In this document: one piece after another, positions 9,153 through 16,675 of the stretch
Layout: every line of letters begins with the position of its first letter
Position numbering within the stretch: position 1 is the first letter of the stretch
NCBI RefSeq assembly: GCF_012396235.1
Contig: NZ_JAAXPA010000003.1
Coordinates: forward strand, 248,001-312,000
Reading direction: 5' to 3'
Length of the DNA stretch: 64,000 nt
Source of the DNA: Rhodococcus opacus
Lineage (GTDB): Bacteria > Actinomycetota > Actinomycetes > Mycobacteriales > Mycobacteriaceae
Translations under genes and position numbers: made by a program
Notes under the pieces: model-generated
Seen by the model: only the letters and a program-made list of their open reading frames with translations
Databases searched by the model: none
Told to the model about the DNA's origin: nothing

Positions 9153-10633
9153 CGACGTTGCACCGCCTTGGAGAAAAGGTCCAGTAATCGTGATTTCGGG
9201 TCGTAGCGTTTTTTCAGTTCCGTGTATCGATCGCCGCCGTAGTAGAGGCGTTCGAAATCTTCTCGTGAATAGTACGAATCGGAGTAGAGGGACTTGTGTC
9301 CGTCGAAGTCACTGACCTTGTCTTCGATCAGCCGATTCGCGGCGCCCTCGGGTCGGCCCGGAACGATGGGCACCGATGACCAGAATCCGATGTTCACGTA
9401 CGTGCGTTTCGGTTCGAGGGGGTACAGGGGCCAGGGGCGTTGCGAGGACGCGCCGGCGGGGGCAGGTTCCCGCAACCGCAACGGGCACAGCCACAGCGGT
9501 TCGATCGGGATTTCGTCGAGGAACCAGCGGACGAAGTCCGCGGTCCGCTCGATGGGCACTTCGACGTCCTGCACGACGCGTTCGCGCGGCGGGTTGCCCT
9601 TGCGCTTCTCGAGGCGGTCGCCGATGTCGTACTTGTGGTCGAGGGCGATGAGCTTCCAGTAGAAGCTGCTGCGGAGGAGGTTCTTCGGCCACAGCCGGCG
9701 GATGGTGGGGTTCTGGGCGCCGAAGGCGCGTGAGCACCAGAACCAGTCGGTGTCCCAGCGCCACAGGTAGTCTCGAATGGTGAGTTTGTCCGTTTTGGGG
9801 TGGTTCACGGAGCTGTGCTGGATGGACCGGTAGAAGATGTTCAGCCCGGTGTAGTCGCTGACGGGGCCGCCCTCGTCGGTCTGATGGCCCAGCGTCAGGT
9901 AACTCTCGGACGCGGTGAACACGACGCCGTCCAGGTAGTCGACGGGGATGCCGTTGTGGACGCGCTCGGTGACGATGCGGTCCATCGCCGATTGCAGCTC
10001 GTCCAGGGAATCGAAACGCAGATGTCGCAGTGCCACATACCGTTTGACGGGCTCGAGCTGGATGCGCAGTCGTGTGGAGTAGCCGAGGGTTCCGTAGGAG
10101 TTGGGGAACCCCCAGAACAGGTCGGAGTTCTCGCCTTCTGGTGTCGCGGTGACGATGTCGCCGCTGCCGGTCAGGACGTCGATCTCGAGGACCGATTCGT
10201 GGGGGAGCCCGTTGCGGAACGACGTCGACTCGATGCCGAGGCCGGTGACCGCGCCGCCGAGTGTGATGGTCTTGAGTTGCGGAACCACCAGCGGCGCCAG
10301 CCCGTACGGCAGGGTGGCGTCCACCAGGTCTTCGTACGTGCACATTCCGGCGACATCCGCGGTCCGGGCCTGCTCGTCGACCGAGATGACTCCGCCGAGC
10401 CCGGAGACGTCGAGGCCGGGTGCGCTGGTCTGGGCCCGCGCCCGGAACAGGTTGGACGTCTTCTTCGCGAGTCGCACGGTGGCGTCCGTGGGAATCGCGC
10501 GGTAGGACGCGAGAAGCCGTTCGACGCCGGCGCGGTGAGCGTCGATCCCGGTGACGGGCAGAGTGCGATGCGCACGGAAGGGGCGTCCACCCTCCCGCAT
10601 GCTTTTCAGTAGTTCAACCGAAGAGGCAGCCAC
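9149..10633 (-). CDS. bfaA: FAD-binding oxidoreductase, partner of the 10-methyl fatty acid methyltransferase
   Basis: This 494-residue protein is of the FAD-linked oxidase type (FAD_binding_4). The FAD-binding region includes VISVDEQARTADVAGMCTYEDLV, split here as VAGMCTYEDL, and LKTITLGGAVTGLGIESTSF. A DHCR24-like C-terminal half contains WLCPLRLREP. In the BfaA/TmsA model it reduces the 10-methylene acyl chain to 10-methyl with NADPH. The GTG at 10633 starts the operon and the methyltransferase follows with a 4-base overlap. A Crp/GlxR-like site lies about 105 bases upstream. M. tuberculosis Rv3719 is the expected counterpart. Confidence 0.8.
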   Translation of the reverse strand: MAASSVELLKSMREGGRPFRAHRTLPVTGIDAHRAGVERLLASYRAIPTDATVRLAKKTSNLFRARAQTSAPGLDVSGLGGVISVDEQARTADVAGMCTYEDLVDATLPYGLAPLVVPQLKTITLGGAVTGLGIESTSFRNGLPHESVLEIDVLTGSGDIVTATPEGENSDLFWGFPNSYGTLGYSTRLRIQLEPVKRYVALRHLRFDSLDELQSAMDRIVTERVHNGIPVDYLDGVVFTASESYLTLGHQTDEGGPVSDYTGLNIFYRSIQHSSVNHPKTDKLTIRDYLWRWDTDWFWCSRAFGAQNPTIRRLWPKNLLRSSFYWKLIALDHKYDIGDRLEKRKGNPPRERVVQDVEVPIERTADFVRWFLDEIPIEPLWLCPLRLREPAPAGASSQRPWPLYPLEPKRTYVNIGFWSSVPIVPGRPEGAANRLIEDKVSDFDGHKSLYSDSYYSREDFERLYYGGDRYTELKKRYDPKSRLLDLFSKAVQRR

Positions 10634-10738
10634 ACCCTGACGCTATCCCTCTCCGCGGGTTCAGGCCACGCATATCGGCGCGGTCGACCGAAGATTCACA
10701 CAAATGTCTCATCAATGTGCGGGTCGTGACCACGTCGA

Positions 10739-10754
10739 AGTGAGCTACCTCACA
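10739..10754. promoter_or_regulatory. Crp/GlxR-like binding site between divergent genes
   Basis: AGTGAGCTACCTCACA matches the actinobacterial cAMP-receptor consensus TGTGANNTANNTCACA at every defined base except the first. It lies in the 215-bp divergent region, about 105 bases from the bfaA start and 95 from the SRPBCC start, so it could serve either promoter. Function is inferred from sequence only. Confidence 0.5.
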
Positions 10755-10848
10755 ATAGATTGCCACGTCATCGCCCGGACTCGCGGACGGAAGGCAGGAT
10801 GAGAGGAGGAAGCAGTTTCGTACAAATCGTACAAGAGGAGTCAGAACA

Positions 10849-11283
10849 GTGGGCCAGGTCAGCGCGAGCAGTTCGATCACCGTCGCAGCCACACCGGAGA
10901 AGGTGCTCGCGGCCTTGACGGACTACGAGACGGTGCGTCCGCGCATCCTCTCGGAGCAGTACCTGGACTACCGCGTCCTCGAGGGAGGGCAGGGTGGCGG
11001 CACCGTCGCGCAGTGGACGTTGAAGGCCACCGAGAAGCGGTCCCGCGACATCAAGGCCACGGTCACCGTGGCGGGCAACACGATCACCGAGACGGACGCG
11101 AACTCGTCGCTCGTCACCACCTGGGTCGTCGCCCCGAGCGGCAGCGGTTCGACGGTCACCACGACCACCGGGTGGAAGGGCGCGGGCGGCATCGGGGGCT
11201 TCTTCGAGAAGACGTTCGCCCCGCTGGGTCTGAAGAAGATCCAGGGGCAGGTGCTGGCGAACCTCGAGCGCGAACTCGCCTGA
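10849..11283 (+). CDS. SRPBCC (START/polyketide cyclase-like) protein
   Basis: This 144-residue single-domain helix-grip protein has a hydrophobic cavity fold that usually binds lipids or other hydrophobic ligands. The fold is recognised from the start SASSSITVAATPEKVLAALT, with a central beta-rich part and the C-terminal helix KIQGQVLANLERELA. By position it corresponds to M. tuberculosis Rv3718c. The GTG start is preceded by AGAGGAG. It sits between the divergent 10-methyl fatty acid operon and ybaB; its ligand is unknown. Confidence 0.82.
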   Translation: MGQVSASSSITVAATPEKVLAALTDYETVRPRILSEQYLDYRVLEGGQGGGTVAQWTLKATEKRSRDIKATVTVAGNTITETDANSSLVTTWVVAPSGSGSTVTTTTGWKGAGGIGGFFEKTFAPLGLKKIQGQVLANLERELA

Positions 11284-11305
11284 CGCGACGCCGGTTCGCT
11301 CCGGC

Positions 11306-11331
11306 GCCGTCGTGGTGAGTCCCACGACGGC
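11306..11331. terminator. Hairpin downstream of the SRPBCC gene
   Basis: Perfect 10-bp stem (GCCGTCGTGG / CCACGACGGC) with a 6-base loop, starting 22 bases after the stop. There is no T-tract, so it may be an intrinsic terminator of the U-less actinobacterial kind. The ybaB promoter would lie between it and 11400. Confidence 0.5.
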
Positions 11332-11400
11332 GTCGGCGCCGGACCGCGCCGACGGTCACGGTCTACGCTGGCAGGGGAAACAGCAGAAAGGACCACGTCA

Positions 11401-11742
11401 GTGCAACCAGGTGGACAACCCGACATGTCGCAGCTCCTCGCGCAGGCACAGCAGATGCAGCAGCAGCTGATGGCCGCTCAGCAGGAGATGGCCGAGGCCG
11501 AGGTCACCGGGCAGGCCGGTGGCGGACTCGTGACCGCGACGGTCAAGGGGACAGGTGAAGTGGTCGGTCTGAAGATCGATCCGAAGGTCGTCGATCCCGA
11601 CGACGTGGAGACTCTGCAGGACCTCGTGATCGGTGCGATCGAGGACGCGTCGAACAAGGCGCAGGAGATCGCGGCGCAGAAACTCGGTCCGCTCGCGGGT
11701 GGATTCGGTGGGGGAGGCCTGCCCGGTCTCCCCGGTTTCTAG
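11401..11742 (+). CDS. ybaB: YbaB/EbfC nucleoid-associated protein
   Basis: This 113-residue DNA-binding protein forms tweezer-like dimers. The N-terminal helix is rich in Gln and Met ([20 protein letters not shown]). It is followed by the family core [20 protein letters not shown] and a Gly-rich tail. It lies 9 bases before recR, the near-universal ybaB-recR pairing that links it to DNA repair. The GTG start has AGAAAGGA upstream. Confidence 0.93.
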   Translation: MQPGGQPDMSQLLAQAQQMQQQLMAAQQEMAEAEVTGQAGGGLVTATVKGTGEVVGLKIDPKVVDPDDVETLQDLVIGAIEDASNKAQEIAAQKLGPLAGGFGGGGLPGLPGF

Positions 11743-11751
11743 AGGCGCGGC

Positions 11752-12360
11752 GTGTACGAAGGTCCGGTTCAGGATCTGATCGACGAGCTCGGCAAGCTGC
11801 CCGGCGTCGGGCCGAAGAGCGCACAGCGCATCGCGTTCCACCTGCTCAGCGTCGAGCCGCCGGAGATCGACCGGCTCAAGAATGCGCTGCAGCGGGTGCG
11901 CGACGGCGTCCAGTTCTGTGTGGTGTGCGGCACGGTCTCCGACAAGGAGCACTGTCGCATCTGCGCCGATCCGCGCCGTGACCGCACGGTGATCTGTGTG
12001 GTCGAGGAGCCGAAGGACGTCCAGGCCGTCGAGCGCACGCGCGAGTTCAAGGGCCGCTATCACGTTCTGGGCGGCGCGCTGGATCCGCTGTCCGGGGTGG
12101 GTCCCGATCAGCTCCGTATCCGGGAGTTGCTCGCGCGCATCGGCAATCAGGAGGACGGCGTCGACGTCTCCGAGGTGATCATCGCGACCGACCCCAACAC
12201 CGAGGGGGAGGCCACCGCGACGTATCTGGTGCGGATGCTGCGGGACTTCCCCGGGCTGACGGTCAGCAGGCTCGCGTCGGGTCTGCCGATGGGCGGCGAC
12301 CTCGAGTTCGCCGACGAGCTCACGCTGGGCAGGGCGTTGTCGGGGAGACGCACGCTGTGA
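11752..12360 (+). CDS. recR: Recombination mediator RecR
   Basis: RecR (202 residues) works with RecO and RecF to load RecA at single-strand gaps. It has an N-terminal helix-hairpin-helix ([20 protein letters not shown]) and a zinc finger with Cys56, Cys59, Cys68 and Cys71. The Toprim domain follows ([14 protein letters not shown] ... [18 protein letters not shown]), with a C-terminal [16 protein letters not shown] motif. Length is normal for the family. It starts at GTG 11752, and its stop overlaps the GTG of the TetR gene by 4 bases. Confidence 0.96.
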   Translation: MYEGPVQDLIDELGKLPGVGPKSAQRIAFHLLSVEPPEIDRLKNALQRVRDGVQFCVVCGTVSDKEHCRICADPRRDRTVICVVEEPKDVQAVERTREFKGRYHVLGGALDPLSGVGPDQLRIRELLARIGNQEDGVDVSEVIIATDPNTEGEATATYLVRMLRDFPGLTVSRLASGLPMGGDLEFADELTLGRALSGRRTL

Positions 12361-12929
12361 CGTCGGATCCGGGCACTGCCGCGCCGGTGAAGCGGACGGC
12401 CGAGCAGTCGCGGTCGCTGATCGTCGACGCGGCGGGGCGGGCGTTCGCGACACGTCCGTATCGGGAGATCACGCTCAAGGACATCGCCGAGGACGCCGGG
12501 GTCAGCGCACCGCTGATCATCAAGTACTTCGGGTCGAAGGAGCAGCTGTTCGACGCGCTCGTCGATTTCCGCGCCGCCGCGGAGATCGTGTTCAGCGGTC
12601 CGCTGGACGGTCTCGGTGAGCGGATGGTGTCGATGTTCGCGCGGCCGCTCGAACCGTACAAGCCCCTGTCGTTGAACATTCTGTTCATGAGCGGGCCGAG
12701 CGAGGAGAGCAGCCGCAAGCTCCGCGCCAACTATTCGGCGCAGATGATCGACGCGCTGGCCGAACGACTACCCGGGCCGAATGCCCGGCTGCGCGCCGAA
12801 CTGGTGATGTCGATGCTGACGGGTCTCGCCGTCATGCGTCGCAAGATGATGCAGGAGCACGCGACAGGCACCCCGGAAGAGGTGGTGGCGCACTATGCCC
12901 CGCTGGTGCAGGAGTTGCTCGACGGCTGA
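12357..12929 (+). CDS. TetR-family transcriptional regulator
   Basis: This 190-residue repressor has an N-terminal helix-turn-helix ([28 protein letters not shown], split: [19 protein letters not shown]) and an all-helical ligand domain. The GTG overlaps the recR stop, so it is translated from the ybaB-recR transcript, and a separate promoter is not obvious. A perfect 42-bp palindrome lies 22 bases after its stop and just before the MFS exporter gene, so the natural inference is that it represses the exporter. Confidence 0.9.
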   Translation: MTSDPGTAAPVKRTAEQSRSLIVDAAGRAFATRPYREITLKDIAEDAGVSAPLIIKYFGSKEQLFDALVDFRAAAEIVFSGPLDGLGERMVSMFARPLEPYKPLSLNILFMSGPSEESSRKLRANYSAQMIDALAERLPGPNARLRAELVMSMLTGLAVMRRKMMQEHATGTPEEVVAHYAPLVQELLDG

Positions 12930-12951
12930 GGGCGGATTGTCCGGCTTGCGG

Positions 12952-12993
12952 GGTAAATGGTTGTTCACCTAATCTGGTGAACAACCATTTACC
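12952..12993. promoter_or_regulatory. 42-bp perfect palindrome, probable TetR operator
   Basis: The 18-bp arms (GGTAAATGGTTGTTCACC and its exact complement) are separated by 6 bases (TAATCT). It lies between the TetR gene and the MFS start at 13014. The arm AT content and absence of a T-tract suit a protein site better than a terminator. It is long enough for two TetR dimers. Confidence 0.75.
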
Positions 12994-13013
12994 AGCTGTG
13001 CAAGGGGTGACGC

Positions 13014-14471
13014 TTGACGATCTCGTTGCCGCGCCCACTGTCGGCGCTCGCGGATCAGCCGGTCGCACCGCCGGACTCTGCCGGCGGATCGCGTTACCTC
13101 TTCCCGATTCTCGCGTTCGCGGGCGTGTTCCAGGCCGTCCTGCAAACGGTCATGGTGCCCCTCCTGCCCAGCATGCCGACGTTCACCGGCGCGAGTCAGA
13201 CGTCGGTGTCCTGGCTGATCACCACCACCCTCCTGGTCGGCGCGGTCGTCACCCCGATCTTCGGCAGGCTCGCCGACATGTTCGGCAAGAAGCGGATGCT
13301 TCTCGTCGCCTTCGTCTTCATGACGCTCGGCGCGTTGATCTGCGCCGTGACGTCCGACATCGCGTTCCTGATCTTCGCGCGAGGACTGCAGGGGGCAGGC
13401 GCCGCCGTCATCCCGGTCGGAATCTCGATCCTCCGCGACGAATTGCCGCGGGAGAAGGTCAACGGCGCCATCGCCATGATGAGCTCGACCCTCGGGATCG
13501 GCACGGCGCTCGGACTGCCGTTCGCGGCGTCCGTCGCCGAGTACTCCAACTGGCACGTCCTCTTCTGGGTCATCGCGGGAATCGGGCTCGCGGTCACCAC
13601 AGCCGCGGTGCTGTTCATCCGCGAGTCCGAGGTGCGGTCGGGTGGGCGGTTCGACGGTGTCGGTGCCGTCGGTCTGACCGCCGCCCTCGTCTGCCTGCTC
13701 GTCCCGATCACCCAGGGCAGCTCGTGGGGCTGGGGAAGTCCCGCGGTGCTGGGCATGTTCGCGTCCGCGGTGTTCCTGTTCGCGTTGTGGGGACATCAGC
13801 AGCTGCGCAACCGGAACCCGCTCGTGGACCTGCGGGTGTCGGCGCGACGGTCGGTGCTGCTGCCGCACGTCACGGCGCTTCTCGTCGGGTTCGCGTTCTA
13901 CGGAAACGCGCTCATCACCACACAGCTGCTGCAGGCGCCCCGCGGAGACGCCGGCTACGGCCTGACGATCCTCCAGGCCGCGGTGTGCCAGCTGCCGACG
14001 AGTCTGTCGATGATCGTCTTCGCGCAGGTCGGCGCCCGGGTGTCCGAGCGTTACGGGTCGAAGGTGACGATCCTGTCGGGCGCGATCTGTCTCGTCCTCG
14101 GCTACGCGCTGCACACCGTGCCGCACAAGGAGTTGTGGATGGTGATCGCGGCGCTCGGTGTCGCGGCCGTCGGCACCGCGCTGGTGTACAGCACGCTGCC
14201 GATGCTGATCGTCCGGGCTGTGCCGTCCACGCAGATGGCCGCGGCCAACGGCGTCAACGTCCTGCTGCGGACGATGGGTACCACCATGTGCAGCGCGGTG
14301 GTCGCGACGGTTTTGGCGGCGAGCATGGTGGGCGGTGTCGCCTCGGCCGCCGGTTTCTCGATCGCCTACGGGGTGTGCGCGGTGCTGGCGGTCCTGGTGT
14401 TCGTGGTGTCCCTGGCCCTGCCGGGGCACGATCGGATGAAGAAAAGTCCGGTAGAGCCACTTGTGACGTAG
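13014..14471 (+). CDS. MFS drug exporter, DHA2 (14-TM) type
   Basis: This 485-residue proton-coupled efflux pump has about 14 hydrophobic segments. Motif A (GRLADMFGKKRM) lies in the loop after TM2 and a motif-C-like region (GIGTALGLPFAASVAEY) in TM5, both typical of EmrB/QacA-type exporters. It starts at TTG 13014 with AAGGGGTGA before it; no better ATG or GTG is present. The adjacent TetR gene and the 42-bp palindrome suggest inducible expression by a toxic substrate. The substrate cannot be deduced. Confidence 0.88.
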   Translation: MTISLPRPLSALADQPVAPPDSAGGSRYLFPILAFAGVFQAVLQTVMVPLLPSMPTFTGASQTSVSWLITTTLLVGAVVTPIFGRLADMFGKKRMLLVAFVFMTLGALICAVTSDIAFLIFARGLQGAGAAVIPVGISILRDELPREKVNGAIAMMSSTLGIGTALGLPFAASVAEYSNWHVLFWVIAGIGLAVTTAAVLFIRESEVRSGGRFDGVGAVGLTAALVCLLVPITQGSSWGWGSPAVLGMFASAVFLFALWGHQQLRNRNPLVDLRVSARRSVLLPHVTALLVGFAFYGNALITTQLLQAPRGDAGYGLTILQAAVCQLPTSLSMIVFAQVGARVSERYGSKVTILSGAICLVLGYALHTVPHKELWMVIAALGVAAVGTALVYSTLPMLIVRAVPSTQMAAANGVNVLLRTMGTTMCSAVVATVLAASMVGGVASAAGFSIAYGVCAVLAVLVFVVSLALPGHDRMKKSPVEPLVT

Positions 14472-14548
14472 GTCACTCACGTGTATCGTCAGTGATGCGG
14501 ATCGAGGAAATGTACCTGTGAGCAGAGAAAACTCGAGAAGCAGAGATC

Positions 14549-14600
14549 CGGCCGAGAATGCAGAAGCATTCCCGGCCGAACCCCTGTCTGGGGTCTTTAC
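14549..14600. terminator. Double hairpin between convergent MFS and ArsR genes
   Basis: A 13-bp stem with one mismatch (14549-14561 / 14566-14578, loop AGAA) is followed by a second stem ACCCC-TGTCT-GGGGT and CTTTACT. Placement between convergent genes suits bidirectional termination. Confidence 0.7.
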
Positions 14601-14929
14601 TCCTCCATCGATTCCGCGATCTGTTTGATGGCGGCCAGCCGGCGATCCCACTCGGCGCCGATTCGTTCCAGCGTCCGCGCCGTCTTGTTGAGCTCGGCGC
14701 CCAGCGCGCGGTAGCGGATCTCGCGGCCCACCTTCACCGACTCCACCAGTCCGCAGGCCTGCAGCGCATTCAGATGCTTCGCGATGGCCTGCCTCGACAC
14801 CGGAAGCCGGGTGGCGAGCGACGACGCCGACTGGTCGGCCCGCCCGAGTTCGGTGAGGATCTCCCAGCGGGTCTCGTCGGACAGCGCCGCGAACACCGAG
14901 GCCAATTCGGCGTACGTGCCCACTGTCAT
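14597..14929 (-). CDS. ArsR-family transcriptional regulator
   Basis: This 110-residue winged-helix repressor has a recognition region SASSLATRLPVSRQAIAKHLNALQACGLV and a C-terminal helix with an Arg/Glu-rich dimer surface. No metal-binding CxC motif is seen in helix 3. It belongs to the ArsR type found with AHSA1/SRPBCC genes. Its ATG overlaps the stop of the AHSA1 gene by 4 bases, so it is the second gene of the operon. Tandem inverted repeats upstream of the operon are the likely operator. Confidence 0.88.
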   Translation of the reverse strand: MTVGTYAELASVFAALSDETRWEILTELGRADQSASSLATRLPVSRQAIAKHLNALQACGLVESVKVGREIRYRALGAELNKTARTLERIGAEWDRRLAAIKQIAESMEE

Positions 14930-15372
14930 GCCTTCACGCCGTGCAGGTACGCGACCAGTTCGTCGAGTTCGGCGTGCCAGCCCTGGACGTTGCCCTCGCG
15001 GGCCCGCTTCTGGTCGGCGACGTCGCGGTCGAGGGTGTCGAACCCGGTCTCGGCGACTGTCAGTTCGGTGCCGGCCGCGTGCTCGGACAGCGTGAACCGC
15101 ACCAGGGTGGAGTTGCCGATCACCGGGTCTGCTTCCATGTCGGCTGCCCAGCGGAAGCCGAACGCGTTCGGTTCGTCGACCTCCGTGACGACGGCGCGGG
15201 CGGTGCCGTGCTCGTCCCAGGTGAAGGCGGCCTTGCCGCCGACGCTGAGGTCGAGCGACGTGCGCTGCCCGAACCACTGGCTGATCTTGTCGGGATCCGT
15301 GATCGCCGCCCACACCGCCGATCTCGGGGCGTTCACGACAACGGTCCGGGTGATGCTGCTCGATGCGTCCAT
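14926..15372 (-). CDS. AHSA1/SRPBCC-domain protein
   Basis: This 148-residue activator-of-Hsp90-homologue domain protein is recognised by the start SSSITRTVVVNAPRSAVWAAITDPDKISQWFG and the C-terminal GWHAELDELVAYLHG. The ATG at 15372 is chosen because upstream in-frame sequence has no homology and crosses the operator. It is first in a two-gene operon with ArsR; the usual order is regulator first. The biochemical role of these proteins is not established; a ligand-binding role is inferred. Confidence 0.85.
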   Translation of the reverse strand: MDASSSITRTVVVNAPRSAVWAAITDPDKISQWFGQRTSLDLSVGGKAAFTWDEHGTARAVVTEVDEPNAFGFRWAADMEADPVIGNSTLVRFTLSEHAAGTELTVAETGFDTLDRDVADQKRAREGNVQGWHAELDELVAYLHGVKA

Positions 15373-15401
15373 GGTGGGCCACCTTTTCGACGACGGTTGA
15401 T

Positions 15402-15452
15402 GTGCAACTCCATGGTTGCACTCTTTACGACGTTCTGCAACCCTTTGGTTGC
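15402..15452. promoter_or_regulatory. Tandem inverted repeats, probable ArsR operators
   Basis: Site 1 is GTGCAAC-TCCATG-GTTGCAC (15402-15421) and site 2 is GCAACC-CTTT-GGTTGC (15437-15452). Both share the half-site GCAAC/GTTGC, with centres about 33 bases apart. They lie 30-80 bases upstream of the AHSA1 start. Repeated half-sites of one sequence strongly suggest a single repressor, most simply the operon's own ArsR. Confidence 0.65.
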
Positions 15453-15461
15453 GCTCGGCAG

Positions 15462-15501
15462 GTGAGTGCCGATGTGTACCCGGATGGACATCGGTACTCA
15501 C
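15462..15501. repeat. 40-bp palindrome family, copy 1
   Basis: Exactly 40 bp, GTGAGTGCCGATGT ... ACATCGGTACTCAC. The 14-bp arms pair throughout with one G-T wobble. It is the left flank of the second AbiEi/DUF559 cassette, and the DnaA box begins 5 bases after it. Confidence 0.85.
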
Positions 15502-15506
15502 AGGGT

Positions 15507-15527
15507 TTATCCACAGGCTGTGGAAAA
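15507..15527. promoter_or_regulatory. Convergent DnaA boxes before the second AbiEi/DUF559 gene
   Basis: A perfect TTATCCACA (15507-15515) faces a minus-strand TTTTCCACA (15519-15527) across 3 bases, forming TCCACA-GGC-TGTGGA. The spacing from the preceding palindrome (5 bases) equals that at 6690. The gene starts 50 bases further on. Confidence 0.65.
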
Positions 15528-15577
15528 ATGGTGGGAAGGGGCGGTTCCTGTCGGGGCGGGCCGACACCGTTCCGGGC

Positions 15578-16591
15578 ATGGAACACGACTCATGGCAGTC
15601 CATTCTCGACGCCCAGGACGGCGTCGTCACCACGGCACAGCTCCGGGCGCACGGCGTCAGTGCCACCGCACTCCGGCATCGTGTGGTGTCCGGTCAGTGG
15701 CTGCGGGTGCTGCCGCGCGTCATCGCGGTCACCAACGGTCCGCTCACCCGCCCGATGGCCCTCTCCGCCGCACTCCTGTACGGCGGCCGGGCGATCCTGA
15801 GTCACCGGACCGCGGCCGAGGAATGGGGACTGCTCCGCGTCGACGACCCGTCGGCACCGGTCCACATCACTGTCCCCTACAACTGCTCGGCGGTGAATCA
15901 GGGGCAGACGGTCCGCTCACCCGGCAGTCGGCGCCCGACCTCGGTCGGCAACGCACTCGTTCATGGTGGCGTCGTGGTCCATCGGTCTCGCGCGTTCGAG
16001 CACATCTCGGTCCCGTTCCGTCGGCCACGGACATCGTTGGCCGACACGGTGATCGACCTCGCGGTGTCCGAGGCCACCCCGCGGGAGGCGGCCCTCCGGT
16101 TCATCGAGGCCGCCACAAGTGGCAAGGTCCACGTCGAGGTGCTCCGGCGGAAACTCGAGGTCCGGCGTCCACACCGGTATGCGACCGACATCGCCGACGC
16201 CGTGATGCTGCTCGGCGACGGCGTTCAATCGGCCCTCGAACACCGCTACGCACTCGACGTCGAACGGGCGCACGGGCTGCCGAGCGGAAAACGTCAGATG
16301 CCGCACGTCGTGGACGGCCGGATTCTGTACGAGGACGTCGATTACAGCCCCATGGGTGTGCCGCTGATCGTCCGGCTCGACGGGCAGCAGTATCACAGCG
16401 CGCAACAGTCCCGTTTCCGTGACCGTCGGCGCGACAACGCGGCGGAGCTGGCCGACCGTCCACGGCTGGTCTACGGGTGGGATGAGACGACCCGCGACCC
16501 CTGCGGGGTATTCGAGGAAGTGCGCCGGGTGTTGGTCCGCGAAGGATGGGCCGATATGTCGCGCCGCTGTCCAGCCTGCCCACGTGAGTGA
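15578..16591 (+). CDS. AbiEi-like winged-helix protein with DUF559/Vsr-type nuclease-fold C-terminus (paralogue 2)
   Basis: The protein has 337 residues and is clearly paralogous to the protein at 6772-7818 over its whole length, sharing VTNGPLTR, ALSAALLYGG, ITVPY, VVVHRSRA, DGVQS.LE.RYA.DVE, GVPLIVRLDG and RDRRRDNAAEL. The AbiEi winged helix is N-terminal. The nuclease-like part again has Arg where DUF559 has the catalytic Glu (IVRLDG). ATG 15578 is the first start after the DnaA boxes. The C-terminus CPAC-PRE and its TGA stop (16589-16591) run into a 40-bp palindrome. No toxin partner is adjacent, so a classical AbiE toxin-antitoxin role is not supported. Confidence 0.8.
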   Translation: MEHDSWQSILDAQDGVVTTAQLRAHGVSATALRHRVVSGQWLRVLPRVIAVTNGPLTRPMALSAALLYGGRAILSHRTAAEEWGLLRVDDPSAPVHITVPYNCSAVNQGQTVRSPGSRRPTSVGNALVHGGVVVHRSRAFEHISVPFRRPRTSLADTVIDLAVSEATPREAALRFIEAATSGKVHVEVLRRKLEVRRPHRYATDIADAVMLLGDGVQSALEHRYALDVERAHGLPSGKRQMPHVVDGRILYEDVDYSPMGVPLIVRLDGQQYHSAQQSRFRDRRRDNAAELADRPRLVYGWDETTRDPCGVFEEVRRVLVREGWADMSRRCPACPRE

Positions 16592-16623
16592 GAAAGAGTG
16601 CCCCGCCACTCTTTCTCACTCAC
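16584..16623. repeat. 40-bp palindrome family, copy 2 (supplies a stop codon)
   Basis: Exactly 40 bp with perfect 17-bp arms (GTGAGTGAGAAAGAGTG and complement) and the loop CCCCGC. The AbiEi/DUF559 paralogue 2 terminates at the TGA at bases 6-8 of this element. Confidence 0.88.
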
Positions 16624-16631
16624 CTGCGGAG

Positions 16632-16671
16632 GTGAGTGAGAAAGCGTGCGGGACGACGCTTTGCCACTCAC
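16632..16671. repeat. 40-bp palindrome family, copy 3
   Basis: Exactly 40 bp, GTGAGTGAGAAAGCGT ... ACGCTTTGCCACTCAC, with two mismatched pairs in 16-bp arms. It is 8 bases after copy 2 and 4 bases before the gatD stop, so the pair lies between convergent genes. Confidence 0.85.
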
Positions 16672-16675
16672 GTGC

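Noticed and set aside
15416-15577. N-terminal extension of AbiEi/DUF559 paralogue 2
   Set aside because: Those codons run through the ArsR operator, the palindrome and the DnaA boxes and share nothing with paralogue 1.
6772-16591. Complete AbiE toxin-antitoxin system
   Set aside because: Neither AbiEi-like gene has an AbiEii nucleotidyltransferase neighbour.
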